From Callorhinus ursinus (lineage: Eukaryota; Chordata; Mammalia; Carnivora; Otariidae), in contig NW_020312859.1 of assembly GCF_003265705.1 (NCBI RefSeq), positions 1,606,901 through 1,670,900 on the forward strand: a DNA stretch of 64,000 nucleotides, in the 5' to 3' direction. Below the pieces are notes generated by a model. That model was given only the letters and a program-made list of their open reading frames with translations. It made no database searches and had not been told where the DNA came from. A program made the position numbers and the translations under genes. Below, piece after piece: positions 1 to 12,282 of the stretch (within the stretch, counting starts at the first letter, position 1; the number at the start of each line of letters is the position of its first letter).

Positions 1-112
1 CCCCTCCACAGCCTGCACTCTCAAGTGCTAGGCTCCACTGCGCCATTCCCAAGCCCAGCTCTTGGCTAAGGGTGGGCGGAAACAAGGGTCCTGAGGCCCA
101 GGAGGCAGTTAC

Positions 113-2329
113 CCTCTCGCTGCTGGCACAGCTCCCGATAGTGCTGCCGAAGCTTGAGGATGAGCTGGGAGCGAAGCAGCTCCACCTCGGGGTGTGGGGG
201 CAGCACCTCTGAAGGCCCCCGGTGCTTGATGACAGCGTTGGTCTGGATGTCCAGATCCCAGTACACCCTTGGGGCACAGAAAGGAGCACAGAGGAAGGTA
301 GAGGCAAGGGAGTTGGGGTGCCCTGCCACCACACCCCACGGTCCCAGGCACACATGGACGATGGATGCCCCCAAACCAATCAGCAGGGACTCACTCGGTG
401 GGTCGGAGGAAAGCTGCCTGCTGTTTATCTTCGGGGGATGTCCCCCACATCTTCAGTGTTGGGGTTCCTGGGATACTGGGGGAGCTAGGCACCGATGGGC
501 CTGTGGGTGTCACGGGGATTTCAATCTAGAGCAAAAAAGTAGAAGGCACCAGGGTCAAGAGAGACGGCCTATGGCTACCGCACCGGCGCAGCTGGTGAGC
601 TGTGCCCCAGGCCCCCTCCTGACCGACCTGCCACTGCCCAGCCCTCGCAGGGAACCTGCTGGCTGCCCGCTTGGGGCAGCTGCTCACCACCCACGTCCTC
701 ACAGCCCGCAGACGCTCACCTTGGGCTTCTTCACACCATTGCCACTTGGCTGCTCTTCCGAGAGCTGCCGCTTTCGGGGCCTGTTCTCAGCCGGGGGGGT
801 TTCCACCAAGCTTGAGTCTTGGGGCAGTGGGGTCGCATTCAGCCCCAAAGGGTCCGACTGGTGGAGGGAGACCAGCAGAGTTGCAACGGGAGCCAGTGCC
901 TTAAGAGTCCCAGTATTACAGAATCCTGATGCCCTCCTGCCCCCAGCTCCTACTGCTCCAAGAAGAGCAAAGGGGGCTGGGATGCAGAAAGAACACTGGG
1001 CTCCACCCCTGCCTGCCTCTTACAACTGTGTGACCTTGGGAGAGTTACGTCCCTTCCTAATTCCCTCACCTTCAAAATGGCCGTGCTAAACAGGCCCAAC
1101 CTCCTGTTGGGAAGATGATTCAATGAGTGCAGGAATATTACCAGTTAATAAGACATCTGGCAGGAGAAGAACCCTCTGTACATGTTAATTTCTCCTCCTT
1201 AAACACCAGAATGAGAGGAATAAAGGGAAAAACTCAAGAAATGCTTTTTTTTTTTTTTTTTTTTAAAGAGCAAGACCCCATGGATGAAATTCCTTTGGTG
1301 ACCCCGAGTATGAGTGATGGCAGGGTAGCCCTGAAATCACATCAGGTTCGAGTCCAGCTCTGCCTCTTACTGGCTCAAGGTCTTGGGCCAGTCATTTCTC
1401 ATCTCTGACTCTCAGTGTTTTCATCTGCAAAATGGGGCTGCCAACTGGCTTGATTATGCCCAGTAAGGAAAGTCTGCCCCACCTGATAGGGATCCAAAAG
1501 CACACGTTCCTGCCAGACAGCCCCCTCACATGGACACTATTCCTAGAACGTGCTTCTCCCCTCTGACAACTTTCACTTCACTAACTTTGTCACCTTAAGT
1601 GCTAATTCAAGGAGAAGCATTCCCTGTGCCCTCCCCTCCCCGTGACTTCATGCCCAGCATGCCACACTTCGATCCTTCTGGCTCCTCAGTAGACTGTGGG
1701 CCCCCAAGAGTGCAAGGGCAGGACCAGGTCCATCTCGCTTATAACTGCATCACAGGACAGTGCCCAACATGGAGTTCAAGTTCAGCCTCACACACATTAC
1801 AATCATCTCTTTACGTGTCAATCTCCCCTACATGAGTGTAGGTTCCATGAGGGCAGGGAGTGTGTCTGTGTGTCATTGTATCCCTAGGTCCCAAGATGGG
1901 GCTAGGCAAATAAGAGCTGCTCAAGATAGATTTGGGGAAGGCCCAGATGCTAGAAGCTGCTCAGGAGCCCTGCCCTGGGCTGGCACTCACGATCACGTCA
2001 TGCTGGCCCAGCACAGGCATCTCCCACAGGGACTGGTTGGTGAATCGGTTGAAGTAGTAGGGACGGTTCTCCCTCCGGCTCCAGCACTTCTCCCAACCCG
2101 CATGCACCAGTTCCTCTGCAAACAAGCATGGAGCCCAGCCAGGTTCAGGGCTGCTCCTGAGGCATCCTTCCTACCCCGCCACCCTACCCTGCCCCTCGCC
2201 AGTACCTGGGAGGTCCTGCACCAGGCGGATGGGCTTTGGAGAACAGGGCTGGCTCTGATTGGAGGTGCCTGGGGAGTGACTCAGCAGGGACGCTTCCTCC
2301 CGGGGGCTGCCGTGATTCTCATTGGCCAT
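113..2329 (-). CDS. PCIF1: PCIF1, cap-specific adenosine N6-methyltransferase (5' part, partial)
   Basis: PCIF1 (CAPAM) binds the phosphorylated C-terminal domain of RNA polymerase II and makes m6Am at the first transcribed adenosine of capped mRNA, in the nucleus. Five coding exons are visible: 2329-2206, 2115-1991, 857-720, 525-395 and 267-113. All have GT/AG borders and consistent phase, giving 224 codons plus one base. The protein starts MANENHGSPREEASLL. A WW domain follows at about residues 42-80 (HAGWEKCW...YYFNRFTNQSLWEMP). Next come a basic nuclear-localisation-like stretch (PRKRQLSEE, GVKKPK) and the start of the helical region (VYWDLDIQTNAVIKHR). The methyltransferase domain with its NPPF motif lies beyond base 1. 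The start is the first ATG after a probable acceptor at about 2330-2350. Transcription probably begins at the CpG island near 6.0 kb. Identification comes from strong remembered similarity to human PCIF1. Confidence 0.96.
975..1485. repeat. Two MIR SINE relics around an oligo-T tract
   Basis: Both 975-1140 and 1300-1485 carry the MIR core pattern (GTGTGACCTTGGG, CTCATCTCTGACTCTC...TCTGCAAAATGGGGCTG). A T run at about 1244-1264 lies between them. They sit in the PCIF1 intron between the 1991-2115 and 720-857 exons. Confidence 0.6.
1550..1960 (+). repeat. L2-type LINE relic
   Basis: Typical L2 3'-end phrases are present: GTAGACTGTGGGCCCCCAAG, GTTCCATGAGGGCAGGGAGT and GTGTCATTGTATCCCTAG. It is strongly decayed, and the boundaries are approximate. 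Confidence 0.5.
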
Positions 2330-2349
2330 CTCAGCACCCACACCGGACC

Positions 2350-5300
2350 TGCCACACAGAGGACCGAAGGGTGTCAGGCCAGCAGGGCATGGAGGTCAGC
2401 TCCACTCTCACCCACCAATTACAATCCACTGAGGGCTCCACTGACTACTTGCAGACATGAAGAAATCAATCCAGTCCTGTCCCTGGAGGGCCAGTGTGGT
2501 ACCAAAGGAGCCCTGGGATCTAAATCCCAGTTCCCCCAACTGCAAAATGTTGCTCCTTCTGCCTGACATACTCTCCCCAATTCTCCACCTGGCTTGTCAC
2601 GATGTTCACGTGCTCCAGGAAGCGTTCCTGGACTCTCCACCCGACCCCCCTCTGCGGGGCCATGAACACTTCCACTGCGGCACTCAGTCCTATCAGCTGG
2701 GTTTATCTACCCATCAGACGGTCAGAACTCCCAGGGCTAGGAACTGGGTCCAGTTCATCTCTCCAGTACTCAGCAGGGTACCTGGACCCAATAGGAACTC
2801 TATTCATTCTGCAAATATTTACAAAGCACAGAGTGGCACAGAACACAGAACAGGGTCTGCCCTTGAGAAGCTATTCCCACAAAAAAGAACAGGAGGACCT
2901 CTTTCCTGTTCCTACCCAAAAAAATCTAACTGGAACAGAGTGCAGCCCAGAGGGAACATGGCATTTAAGTGGCTGCCTCATTCTGTGCTTCAGGGCAGGA
3001 AACAATCTGTTGCTAAAGAAACCAGTGGGACTGAGAAGAAATATCTAATTCAGTCCTTCCTAATCCCCAGGTGAAATGTACTTTAAATACCAGGAAGCAG
3101 GTCAGCTCCTTCAGATTTGTAGTCTCCACGACCCCCATCCAAAGCACATCCAGCACAAGCCTCAATGGCCAGTGATTCCCGACCTGGCTGTTAAAGACTC
3201 CTAGGGGCCCAACGGAGATTGGACTGGTGATCCCAAAGTTGTTCTCAAGATGTCACAGCACCCAAAGAAATCAAACATTTACCCACAAAAAGAGCACAAA
3301 GGCATGTTGAAACATCAGTTATCTTTGCTTGCTGAAATTTTATCAACTCGTTGTGGTCACACTGATTATCTCATGATGATCAGAAGCTCTGATTGGCTGT
3401 TGACAACATCATAGGAATCACTGGGACATTAATTTTATTTGTACAGTCATAGATATCTTCGTTAATTTGGAAAGGGAAAAGTGAGCGGTTACTTCGTTGG
3501 TACAGCTTGGCAGTAAAAATGCACAGAGCAAGAGAACATACATACAACCAAAGGGGGCAGTCATAACAGAAAGGTTCGGAAGCACGAACCAAGGGGGAGA
3601 AAAGGCTTGATTCTCTGGGGAGGAGGGATTCCCGGTGCCTTGGGGCTGAGCCCATATGTCTTAAGCCTGCAAAAGGTCCCTCTTTTTCTCACCCTCTGGG
3701 GTCTGCAATGCTAGCATGAGAGGGTTTTCTTCTCCGACCGGATGGACCCCCACGTCACAGGGTCCCAGAGACAGGGGGGAGGCCTGCAGGAAGGCTCAGC
3801 GCGGGTGGGTGGGCTGGTCAGCAGTGGAGTGGATGGGGGCCCAGGGAATTCCTTGCATCAGCAACTGCAGAGCAAAGAGAAGAGAGCGTCACAGACCTGT
3901 GAAATGCTGCAGCACACGCACTACAGCAAGAGGGGCAACGACACAGAGCAAGTTGGGAGCCCCCAGGACAGGGCAGGGGACACTGTGGGAGATCTGGGGA
4001 TTTAAGGGACGAAAATGATACTTCTCAAACTTTGCAAACCAAAGGGTTCACCTTCACAGACTTGCAGCCTGCAGTCACACAGGCCCCATGTTGAGAAGGG
4101 CCCTAACTGGTTTCATGCTCTATGGCTGTGGTCTTAAAGTTTTCAATACATTTTTAATAAGCTGGCCCGTGTTTTCATTTTGCACACTGGACCCCACAAA
4201 TTGTGTAGCTGCTCCTATCAACCAAAATATCCCTAAGACAAGAGAAAAGTGAACATACCATTTGGCCCTTGAACAACACAGGTCTGAACCATGTGGGTCC
4301 ACTTACACAGTTTTCCCAATACAATGTGCTACTATAAACGTATTTACACTTCCTTATGATTTCCTTAGTAACAGCTGCTCTTCCTTAGCTGACTTTATTG
4401 TAAGAATACGATGTATAATACACATAATATACAAAACACGTGTTCATCCACTACCTATGTTACCAGTAGGGCTTCTGGTCGACAGGAGGCTATTAGTAAA
4501 GTTGTGGGGAGTCAAAAGTTCTACTGGGATTTCCAACCGTGCCGGGATTGGTGCCTCTAACCCCTGTTATTCATGGGCCAACTGTACGTATCAAATCCCA
4601 GGGGCACGCTCCCAAGCCACCCATAGTGAGTGAAAAACACACTTCTTTGAATCGATCTTTTAAAACCACAATAATAATCATACATGCAAATGCATTACAT
4701 AACACAGCATGTTCATCTTTATTGGCAGACAGTTTCCCCAACAAATATCGTGTGACACTGATGCAGTAACTGAACTACGCAGAGACAGCAAGAACAACAC
4801 AGCTGAGAGGCCAAACGGGGACACTGCAGTGTTTTCAAAGCCAACTGTGCATCTCGAGGGCTTGTAAAACAATTCAGATTCCTGTCCCTCACTTCACGTC
4901 CTAGGACTCAGGAATGGGGAAGGAAGATTCATCTCACAAGAATTTGTATTTTTTAAACACACCCCAAAAGGTAGGCCTGGGAAACGGATGACAAATTTTA
5001 CACCGCTTCAAACCTTCACCAATTTTTTACGATTAAAAAAATTTTCTTAATTTCCCAGGTGATTTGGAAGCAGCAGGTCGGCGGCCGAAGAACCGGCTCT
5101 GGGTTTGGGCAGAGGGTCCAGGTCCTTCTGCCGCTTTCCGACTCACAAACAGGAATCATTCGACCTCTGTGGTCTCTATACGTAGAGTCTAGCGTATTGT
5201 ACACGTTAAGTAAGAAATAACTCTATTATTAAGGTAATGTTTTTATTTATCCAAAGGCTTCCCGGCCCCCGCGCATACCGCAGTCTGACAGCGCCGACCA

Positions 5301-5395
5301 GCTTAACAACTGTATCTGCCCGACCCGAGGAACCCGCAAGGAAAAGAACCCGGTTACAGGATTGGAGAAAGATGGGGCGGGACCATCTCAGTAAT
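2350..5395 (-). other. PCIF1 intron 1, body
   Basis: No conserved coding frame was seen. It holds fragments resembling MIR and MER5 relics (about 3165-3265, 4865-4985) and a Tigger-like DNA transposon relic (4259-4584). The rest looks like unique sequence. Confidence 0.6.
4259..4584. mobile_element. Tigger-like DNA transposon relic (non-autonomous)
   Basis: The left end CATTTGGCCCTTGAACAAC (4259-4277) matches the reverse complement of the right end at 4566-4584 with a few mismatches, giving imperfect terminal inverted repeats about 326 bp apart. The start (CCTTGAACAAC...GTGGGTCCACTTA) resembles pogo/Tigger-derived mammalian elements as I remember them. No transposase frame remains. The exact family was not assigned. 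Confidence 0.6.
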
Positions 5396-5895
5396 TCACC
5401 AATCAGAACCCTCTGACTCAGGAGGGCGGAGTCAAAGGACTGGCAAAATGCGCAGGCGCGGGGGCCTCTCAAGGAGGGGGCTCCCCCCGACACACCCGAG
5501 CGCGCGCACACCTTCCCCTCCCCCCAACCCCAGCGGGGGCGGGCTGTTTGGCGCGCGCGCGCCGGCCCATCTCTCGGGCTCCGCCCCCCGCCCCACCGCG
5601 CGCTCCCGCCCCCGGGCTGAGGCGACTCAGAGTCGGAGCCCGACACAAAAGCGGTGGCGGCGGCAGCAGCGGAGGGGCCCTAGAGGCCGCTCCGCCCGCG
5701 CTCTCCGGGCCCAGCTCCCTCACCCAAGCTACCGGCCCGGCCGCCCACCCGCAGGCCTAAGATGGCGGCGGCGGCAGAGACAGGGCAAGCGGTGGCCCCG
5801 AGCGGAAAGCGCCAGAGGGGCCACCGCTGCCCGGCTTCGGATCCTCAGACCCCGGAGCGACTCGCGGCGGGACCATGGCTTCCTGGGGCTCTTAC
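5396..5895. promoter_or_regulatory. CpG island continuing into PCIF1 intron 1, with CCAAT and AP-1-like motifs
   Basis: The CG-dense stretch continues downstream of the PCIF1 first exon. It contains CCAATCAG at 5399-5406, TGACTCA at 5414-5420, long CG runs near 5550, and a YY1-type AAGATGGCGGC at 5760 on the plus strand. A plus-strand transcript could start here, but I see no convincing coding ORF for one. The open frames in the island are typical of high GC and few stops. Confidence 0.5.
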
Positions 5896-6080
5896 CTGCC
5901 CGGAGCGGACTCGAGGGGACGCGGCTACACGTTCTGCTCGACCTCCCGTTTTGCCGCCTCCGCCTCGCCCTCCCCAGCGCCGCTGCCGCCATCTTGTGTC
6001 CCGGGCCGGGACTCCGCGCTGCGCATGCGCTGGTACCGCCTCTGAGGGACCTCGCCGCTGCCGAGCCGCCATCTTGAGTG
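5896..6080 (-). promoter_or_regulatory. PCIF1: PCIF1 promoter and non-coding first exon in a CpG island
   Basis: This is a very CG-rich region. On the minus strand a strong donor (CGGGCAG followed by GTAAGAG) lies at 5896/5895, which fits a non-coding first exon spliced to the ATG exon at 2329. Two GCCGCCATCTT blocks at about 5988-5998 and 6065-6076 read AAGATGGCGGC on the minus strand, the YY1 consensus usually found just downstream of start sites. A third copy lies in the opposite orientation at 5760-5771. No TATA box is visible. The start site itself is inferred, not seen. Confidence 0.7.
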
Positions 6081-8186
6081 TGGCAGGACCGGCCGACTCC
6101 ACGGACCCGGCTTGCTTTCGGGCCCCCTCCCCTTCCTCCTTCTTCCCTGTTGTTTCATGCGGGTCTCAGGAGGGCACGGGAGCTTTGCGGTTTGTGGGGT
6201 GTGGACTGAGGAAGGAACGAGCTCACAGGCACGTTTCCTGCCTCAGTTTCCCTCCGCGAGCACACCGCCCGGGCTGGAAGACCTGGGTGGGAGGTGCACC
6301 GCCTGGGCCGGACTGAGAGTGCGCACCGGGGGGCGCGGGGCGGGCTGGGAACCTGCGGGCGCCCGGCAAAGACGCCGACCCGGGGGCGGAGTTGTGACGC
6401 TGCTCTTGGGCCTAGCAGGGACCTGGGTCCTAGCTCCGGCGGGGCTCTGCCGCTTAAATGTCCAGTCGCTTGCCCTCTCTGGGCCCCTGGCAAGAATGTT
6501 TTCCAGCCATTTTCCATGTCCAGGATGCAAGCAAATCGAACTCCCACTGTGATGAGGCTACATAAAAGTTACAAGTGCTCTTGTGTAGAAGAAACTCAAA
6601 ACAGCCGTGGGAGACATAATAAAGGGCTTTGGCAAATTTAGGAAATTATTAACTAAACGCATCAGAAAGGCTCTCCCGACACTAACATACCTATGGCTAC
6701 TAGTTGCGGTGCTAAGCCGCACTGAGAGCTTAGACCGGCCACCAAAGGCCGGCAGGAGATGCAGTTGCTAGGTACCCCGGCTCCCTGCAGGATTCTTGGG
6801 TAGGGGCGGGCCGACTCGCTGGCTCCACCTCTCTCGGGCCGCCTTCGTAAACTGACCTCTCAACCGTAGTAGCTTCAGAGGAATACGAGGTTGCCACCTG
6901 CTGTTGGCCTGGCGCGTCCGAAGCGGAGCCAGAGGCTGCAGGTACCCCAGCTGGGCCGCAGCCTCTGCCGTCCGCGGTGCCTGCGCAACGTGCGGCCGGC
7001 TGGGGTTGGAGTGTCAACAAAACCGGAGGCAATAGTATGAACTAGGGTATTCATCAGTCCGGCTAGGTTTAGAGCCCTGCTCCTCCATCCTAGATGTGTG
7101 GCCTTGAGGGAGTTGTTGGACCTCTTTAAGCCTTAGTTTCCTCTAATGAAAGATAAGTCCGCCTGCCTCGTAGAGGTTTGGTGAGAATTAACTGGGATGA
7201 CTCCTGTAAAGTACTCAGCATATGTGGTACCTGGCATTTAATAAACGTTAGCTATTACCGCCTCACGGGGTTATGAGGATTGCTCCAAGTAGATTTGAGC
7301 CCTCCAAAAATAAACCTGCCCCATATAGGGTGAAGCCAATCCTGCCCTCACGGAGCATCCAGTTCACTCGGGAAGCTTCATAGGAAATCAGATGCCTGGT
7401 CCCCACCTCAGACCTACCTGGGGGACCACATGTTCTGCTCTCCCTGGGACAGTCTTGATTTATGGCTGCTGTCCTGGCATAATTATTAATATTGCCTCCT
7501 TTCTCAGAAGCCCTGGTTTGGACGATAAGTTATATGGTCACTCTAGACTTACAGATTGCCCAGTTTTGCAAGCTCCGCAGCTAGTTCTTCTTAAAACTGG
7601 AGTGTAAAAACCATATAGTCATTGCTGTCTATTCTTGCTTTTATGCTTTCAAAGTATCTTTTCATTTGCTGCTCAGAGTCTCACATCCCAAGTGCCTATT
7701 CCTATTTTACCATGCAATCCTCTCTAAGAACTCAGAGTAGAAATGATTGTCAAGTCTACCCGTGGGCAGACTGAGGCTGCGGGGAAGGGTCAGTGGTCAA
7801 GTAATTGTACGAGGTAATATGAAGTATTAGAACTGGGGTCTTGAGGCCAGGGTTCCCAGCATCAAAACCCAAAGCCAATTCCATGAAACCACACTGCTTC
7901 CCTCTCTTGTGGGGAAGGGAATCTGGACTTTAGGGAAGTGACTTGCCTGAACTCACACCGCGGTCCCGGACAGCTCCACTTCAGACTCACAGTGTCAAGT
8001 GAACACTGCTCTTTGCCTTCATCTGCCTCCCCAGACTGGTTCCTTCCAATGCACTCCTCACATCTCCCTTCTTGCTTTCCACGTACAGTCAAAATCAGCC
8101 TCTTCTTTCCATCCCCTTTCCAACTACCCTAGAGCAAGACCCATTATTTTTGAGAAACTTTCTTGTTAAGAATAGCACACATACAG

Positions 8187-8376
8187 GGGCGCCTGGGTGG
8201 CTCAGTCGTTAAGCAGCTACCTTTGGCTCAAGTCATGATCCTGGGATCGAGTCCCACATCAGGCTCCCTGCTCAGCGGGAAGCCTGCTTCTCCCTCTCCC
8301 ACTCCCCCTGCTTGTGTTCCTTCTCTTGCTGTGTCTCTCTCTGTCAGATAAACAAAATCTTGAAAAGAAAAAAAAA
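8187..8376 (+). mobile_element. Can-SINE (arctoid type)
   Basis: Head GGGGCGCCTGGGTGGCTCAG, CT-rich 3' half and an A-rich tail. It is flanked by a perfect 19-bp target-site duplication AAGAATAGCACACATACAG at 8168-8186 and 8377-8395, so the insertion is relatively young. Confidence 0.95.
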
Positions 8377-8399
8377 AAGAATAGCACACATACAGAAAA

Positions 8400-8720
8400 G
8401 TGCACAAAAGGGAAATGTAAACCTTCATGATCTGTCACAGAGCGAATACCCAGGTGAACATCATTCAGCTTGAGGTATCATCAAGCACAGCGTAATCACC
8501 ACTAATTTCGTGATAATCACTTCTTTCCTTGTATAGTTTTACCACCTAAGCGTGTATCCCTAAACACAATAGTTGCATTTTGCCTGTTCCTTGAACTGTA
8601 TACAAATGGAATTATACAGTCCTATGCTGTGTTGGCCTTCTTTTGCTCAACATTGCATTTGCAAAACCCATTTATGTTGTTGCATGTAGCTAGAGTTCAT
8701 TTTCATTGCTGTCTTCTGTC
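8400..8720 (+). repeat. LINE-1-like 3' relic
   Basis: Phrases such as CTTGAACTGTATACAAATGG and AATTATACAGTCCTATGCTG resemble old L1 3' regions. The SINE at 8187 is inserted at its edge. Assigned from memory of consensus wording only. Confidence 0.4.
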
Positions 8721-8929
8721 TTCCAAGGCATATTTATCTATTCTACTGTTGGGAGATATTTGAAGCCCCCCAACCCCATACGTCCCCCTGAATTATTATA
8801 GATAATAGTAATTAATAACACAATAATTGTATTTAAATAAATAGAGTTAATCCATTGCTTACTTATGTGAATATTTGAATGAATGAATGAGTGAATAATA
8901 AGACCAGTCTCCAAACTGCTCTTCCTGTC

Positions 8930-9740
8930 CTCCAGCCTTGCTTCTCTCCTAGTCCGTAATCTCCCCTGCAGTCACAGAGATCTCTTTAAATCTGGGTCAT
9001 ATGGCAAATCTGATTCAGTCACCCTGGGCTTAAAACCCTTGACTATCTCCCCACTGACTGCAGGATGAAGTCCCAAACGCTTAACCTGGTTTACAAGGTC
9101 ATAATTATAATGAGAGCTACCTCGGCAGAGCATTTACTATGGTTGTGCCGAGCACTTTCCATACATTCATGTTATTCATGATCCGGACCTTCAAACCACC
9201 TCTCCTTCATCAGACCCCAGCCATCTTGAACTAGGGGTAATTTCCCCAGAGGTGACAGGTTCTCTTTGACCTCCGGCCTTTGCATATGATGTTTGCTCTC
9301 ACTCTTCCTCCCCAACTGGACTCATTCAGCCCTCAAGTCTTACTTGAAAATTTCATGTATTTTTTATTGGGGGGTTGGGGGAGGGGCAGAAAGAGAAGGA
9401 GAGAGATTCTCAAGCAGACTCCCTGCTGAGCGCAGAGCCCGATGTGGGGCTCGGTCTCACAACCCTGAGACCATGACCTGAGCCGAAACCAAGAGTCAGA
9501 TGCTTAACCGACGGAGCCACCCCGGCGCCTTCTTCAAGTCTTACTTTATATGTCACCTCCACCAGGCAGCCTTCCCTGAACTCACCTTCACCCAGGCTAG
9601 GTCAGGGACCCCTCTTCTGTATTCCTGTAGCAGCCTGTGCTCAGTGGACTGCTCAAGGGTGGGGCTGGGGCTTGTTCACATCTGTAGCGCCCATACCCAG
9701 TGCTGTGCCTAACCCTCTGTAAATATTTGTTGACCATGGA
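8930..9740 (+). repeat. L2-type LINE relic interrupted by a Can-SINE
   Basis: Left part 8930-9332 (TCTTCCTGTCCTCCAGCC..., ATGAAGTCCCAAACGCTTAA) and right part 9547-9740 (CCTCCACCAGGCAGCCTTCC..., TGTAAATATTTGTTGAC) read as one L2 3' end split by the SINE at 9346-9533. Confidence 0.55.
9346..9533 (-). mobile_element. Can-SINE, reverse orientation, inside an L2 relic
   Basis: It reads as the reverse complement (TTTTTTATT...GAGCCACCCCGGCGCC). Target-site duplication TCAAGTCTTACTT at 9333-9345 and 9534-9546. Confidence 0.9.
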
Positions 9741-10136
9741 CAGACCACACTGGGTTGAAGCCTGGGTGACTTTTTCCAGGTATTCCTGTTTCTATTCCAG
9801 GCTCTGGTTTCTGTGGCGGGCACACCAAGGCAGCGCCCTTTGAGATGCCAAGAAAAGCATGATCTGCCTGCCGTGGCAGAGTCCCTGCCAGCAGCCTGGG
9901 GTCCTCTCTCCCAAGGTAGGGATGAGCAGGTCAAGCAGAGATCCCGGGGCTTTCAAGCACTCCATCAACTTTTCTGAAGAAGCTTCGTGAGTTGGGAGAG
10001 ATGGTTGAGATAAGCAGGGCTCCTCCAGCTTTGGCCAGTCTTGGTTGGGAGCCTGCTGGCTGAGCCTCTGAGGACCTCAGCCTCAACTCAGGACAAAGCC
10101 CAGTCTCCATATTAAAGCAGAAACATAAACATACAG

Positions 10137-10345
10137 GGGCGCCTGGGTGGCTCAGTCCTTAAGCGTCTGCCTTCGGCTCGGGTCGTGGTCCCAGGATCCT
10201 GGGATCGAGCCCTGCGTCGGGCTCCCTGCTCCGCGGGGGAGTCTGCTTCTCCCTCTCCCGCTCCCCCTGCTCGTGTTCCTGCTCCTGCTCGCTCGCTCTC
10301 TCTCTCTCTGTCAAATAAATAAATAAAATCTTAAAAAACAAAACA
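10137..10345 (+). mobile_element. Can-SINE
   Basis: Head GGCGCCTGGGTGGCTCAGTC and tail AAATAAATAAATAAAATCTT. Perfect target-site duplication AAACATAAACATACAG at 10121-10136 and 10346-10361. Confidence 0.95.
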
Positions 10346-11524
10346 AAACATAAACATACAGGCTCAGGCTGCCACATACCCTCACCCACTTGGTCTTCGC
10401 CCTTACAGCAGGAAGCTGCTGAGAGGGAGCCACACATCTCAACCCCTGAGGTCCTGGCAGTCAGGGAAGGGAGGCTCCAGCGTGATCCTGATCCAGGTGC
10501 CCCCACCCAGGTCTACCCAGAGCTGCCCACAGACGCTGTTCTGCAGTTTAAATAAGACTAAGGCAGTTTCCGAGGCCAGTGGGCCTGGCCCCAGGGAAGC
10601 TGCGGCAGAAAGTCTTCCACCCCAAACTGTGGTTTCCACTGGGAGTGGCTCTCTGACCATTCTGGGGTCAGATGAGAGAAGTCATTTAGGCCAAGAATAG
10701 ACGAGGGGAGTGGGGCGTTTCCTCTGATCTTCCCAGTCCTGTAGGTGTCTGATGTGGTGTCACGCTCCCCTCCATTTCTTCCTTGGGCTGGGCATGGTAT
10801 GTGGTGGGGCCTGCCCCAGAACCTTGAGAACCAGAGAGAAATAAGACAGACTCTTTGTCTTCGGGCTGCTCACAGAGGAGGTGGGGAGGCAGACGCATCA
10901 ATAAACCCTCTGCTCCAGGGAGCTAAGGATTCTGCTGGGCTGACCAAGGGGCGGGGCGGGGGTGGGGGAAGGCTGTGAAAGAGAAGGCTTCAGAAGAGAT
11001 GGCAATGAGCTGACTCTTGCTGGAAGGGTAGGACTTTCCAGGTGGGCGAGGATACAGCCTGTACCAAGTCCTGGAGGGGTGGAAAGGGGTGGTGTGTTGG
11101 AGGAACTCGTCAGGCGACAGGGAAGGTGCAGGTCGAGCCAGGGTCCTGGACCCCAAATTCAGTCCCTGTTCTGGGTGAGCACCCAGCATCTCCAGGTGGT
11201 GTCTGGGTCATCTCAGGATGGGGTCAGGGGGCACCTTCACCCTCCCCACCCATTCCTTCTGATGCCTGTTCTTACTACTTTGGGCAGAGTGGCCACGAAC
11301 CAGGATGTTTACACTCCTATGAGCTGAGTCTGCAGAATGAAAACCCAGACTTCCCCAAAAAAGAAGCCAGGGTGACAGCTGGCAGCTTCACAAACATCTG
11401 AGATCAGAGGAAACCTTGACCTAAAGAGGGGGAAGAGGGAGGACACCAACTGAGCCTGGGTCCCAGCTGAGGGGTTCCTAGGACGTGCGACTTCTAACCC
11501 AGAGATCTCAACCCTGGCAGGAAA

Positions 11525-12230
11525 AACCTGGGGTATAATTTATATATGCTGCGAGATTCACCTGTTTCAAATGTACAATTCGATGACTGTGAGTAAATGT
11601 GCACAGCTGTGTAGCCGTCACAACTCAGTGTTAGAACATTTCCATCACCCCAAAAAAGAGCTCTTGCCCCTGTTTGCCGTCACCCCCTCTTCCCACGCCC
11701 CAGACCCAGGTCACCACGACTCTGCTTTCTATCTGTAAAGAATTGCCTTTTCTGGACCTTTCACATAAATGGAATCATACAGAATGCAGTCTTTGCCTCA
11801 GTCCCTTCACTTTGCATCGTGTTTTTGAGATTCAGCCATGTCCCAGCACTGATCAGTAATTCATTCTTTTCTCCTGCTGAACAGTCCTCCCCCCCACACA
11901 CATACACCACGTTCTGTTTATCTGTTTGCCAGCTGCTGGGCATTTGGGTTGTTTCCACTTTTTGGCTGTTGGGAATGGTACGGCCACGAACATCAGTGTG
12001 CAAGTGTTTGTGTGAACATTGGTTTTCCCAGTTGTGGCGGGGACACCCAGAAGTGGAATCGCTGTGTGTGCAGTAAGTGTGTGTTTAGCTTTATAAGAAA
12101 CTGACAAAGCACTGCGCTCTGTTACATCCCCAGCAGCAGCCTGTGAAGGTTCTCATTTCTCCACATCCTTGCCAATGCTTGTTACTATCAGCCTTTTTCA
12201 TTATATCCTGTTGAGGAACTTTTTAAAAAA
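11525..12230 (+). repeat. LINE-1-like 3' relic
   Basis: It carries the recognisable series AATGTACAATTCGATGACTG, AGAACATTTCCATCACCCC, TTTTCTGGACCTTTCACATA, GGGCATTTGGGTTGTTTCC and TCTCCACATCCTTGCCAATG, typical of ancient mammalian L1 3' ends. The open frames here are not genes. Confidence 0.6.
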
Positions 12231-12282
12231 ACACCCACTGATGCCTGGCCTTCAGCCCAAGCCAATTAAATCGGAGTTTTGC

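Noticed and set aside
154..1089. 311-codon open frame on the plus strand
   Set aside because: It runs antisense across PCIF1 exons and introns and MIR sequence, shows no family similarity, and is explained by GC-rich composition.
1760..2566. 268-codon plus-strand frame
   Set aside because: It overlaps L2 sequence and the antisense of PCIF1 exons; no similarity to any family.
5448..6552. Several long overlapping open frames in the CpG island
   Set aside because: Compositionally biased Arg/Pro/Ala/Gly frames on both strands with no recognisable domain; typical of CpG islands.
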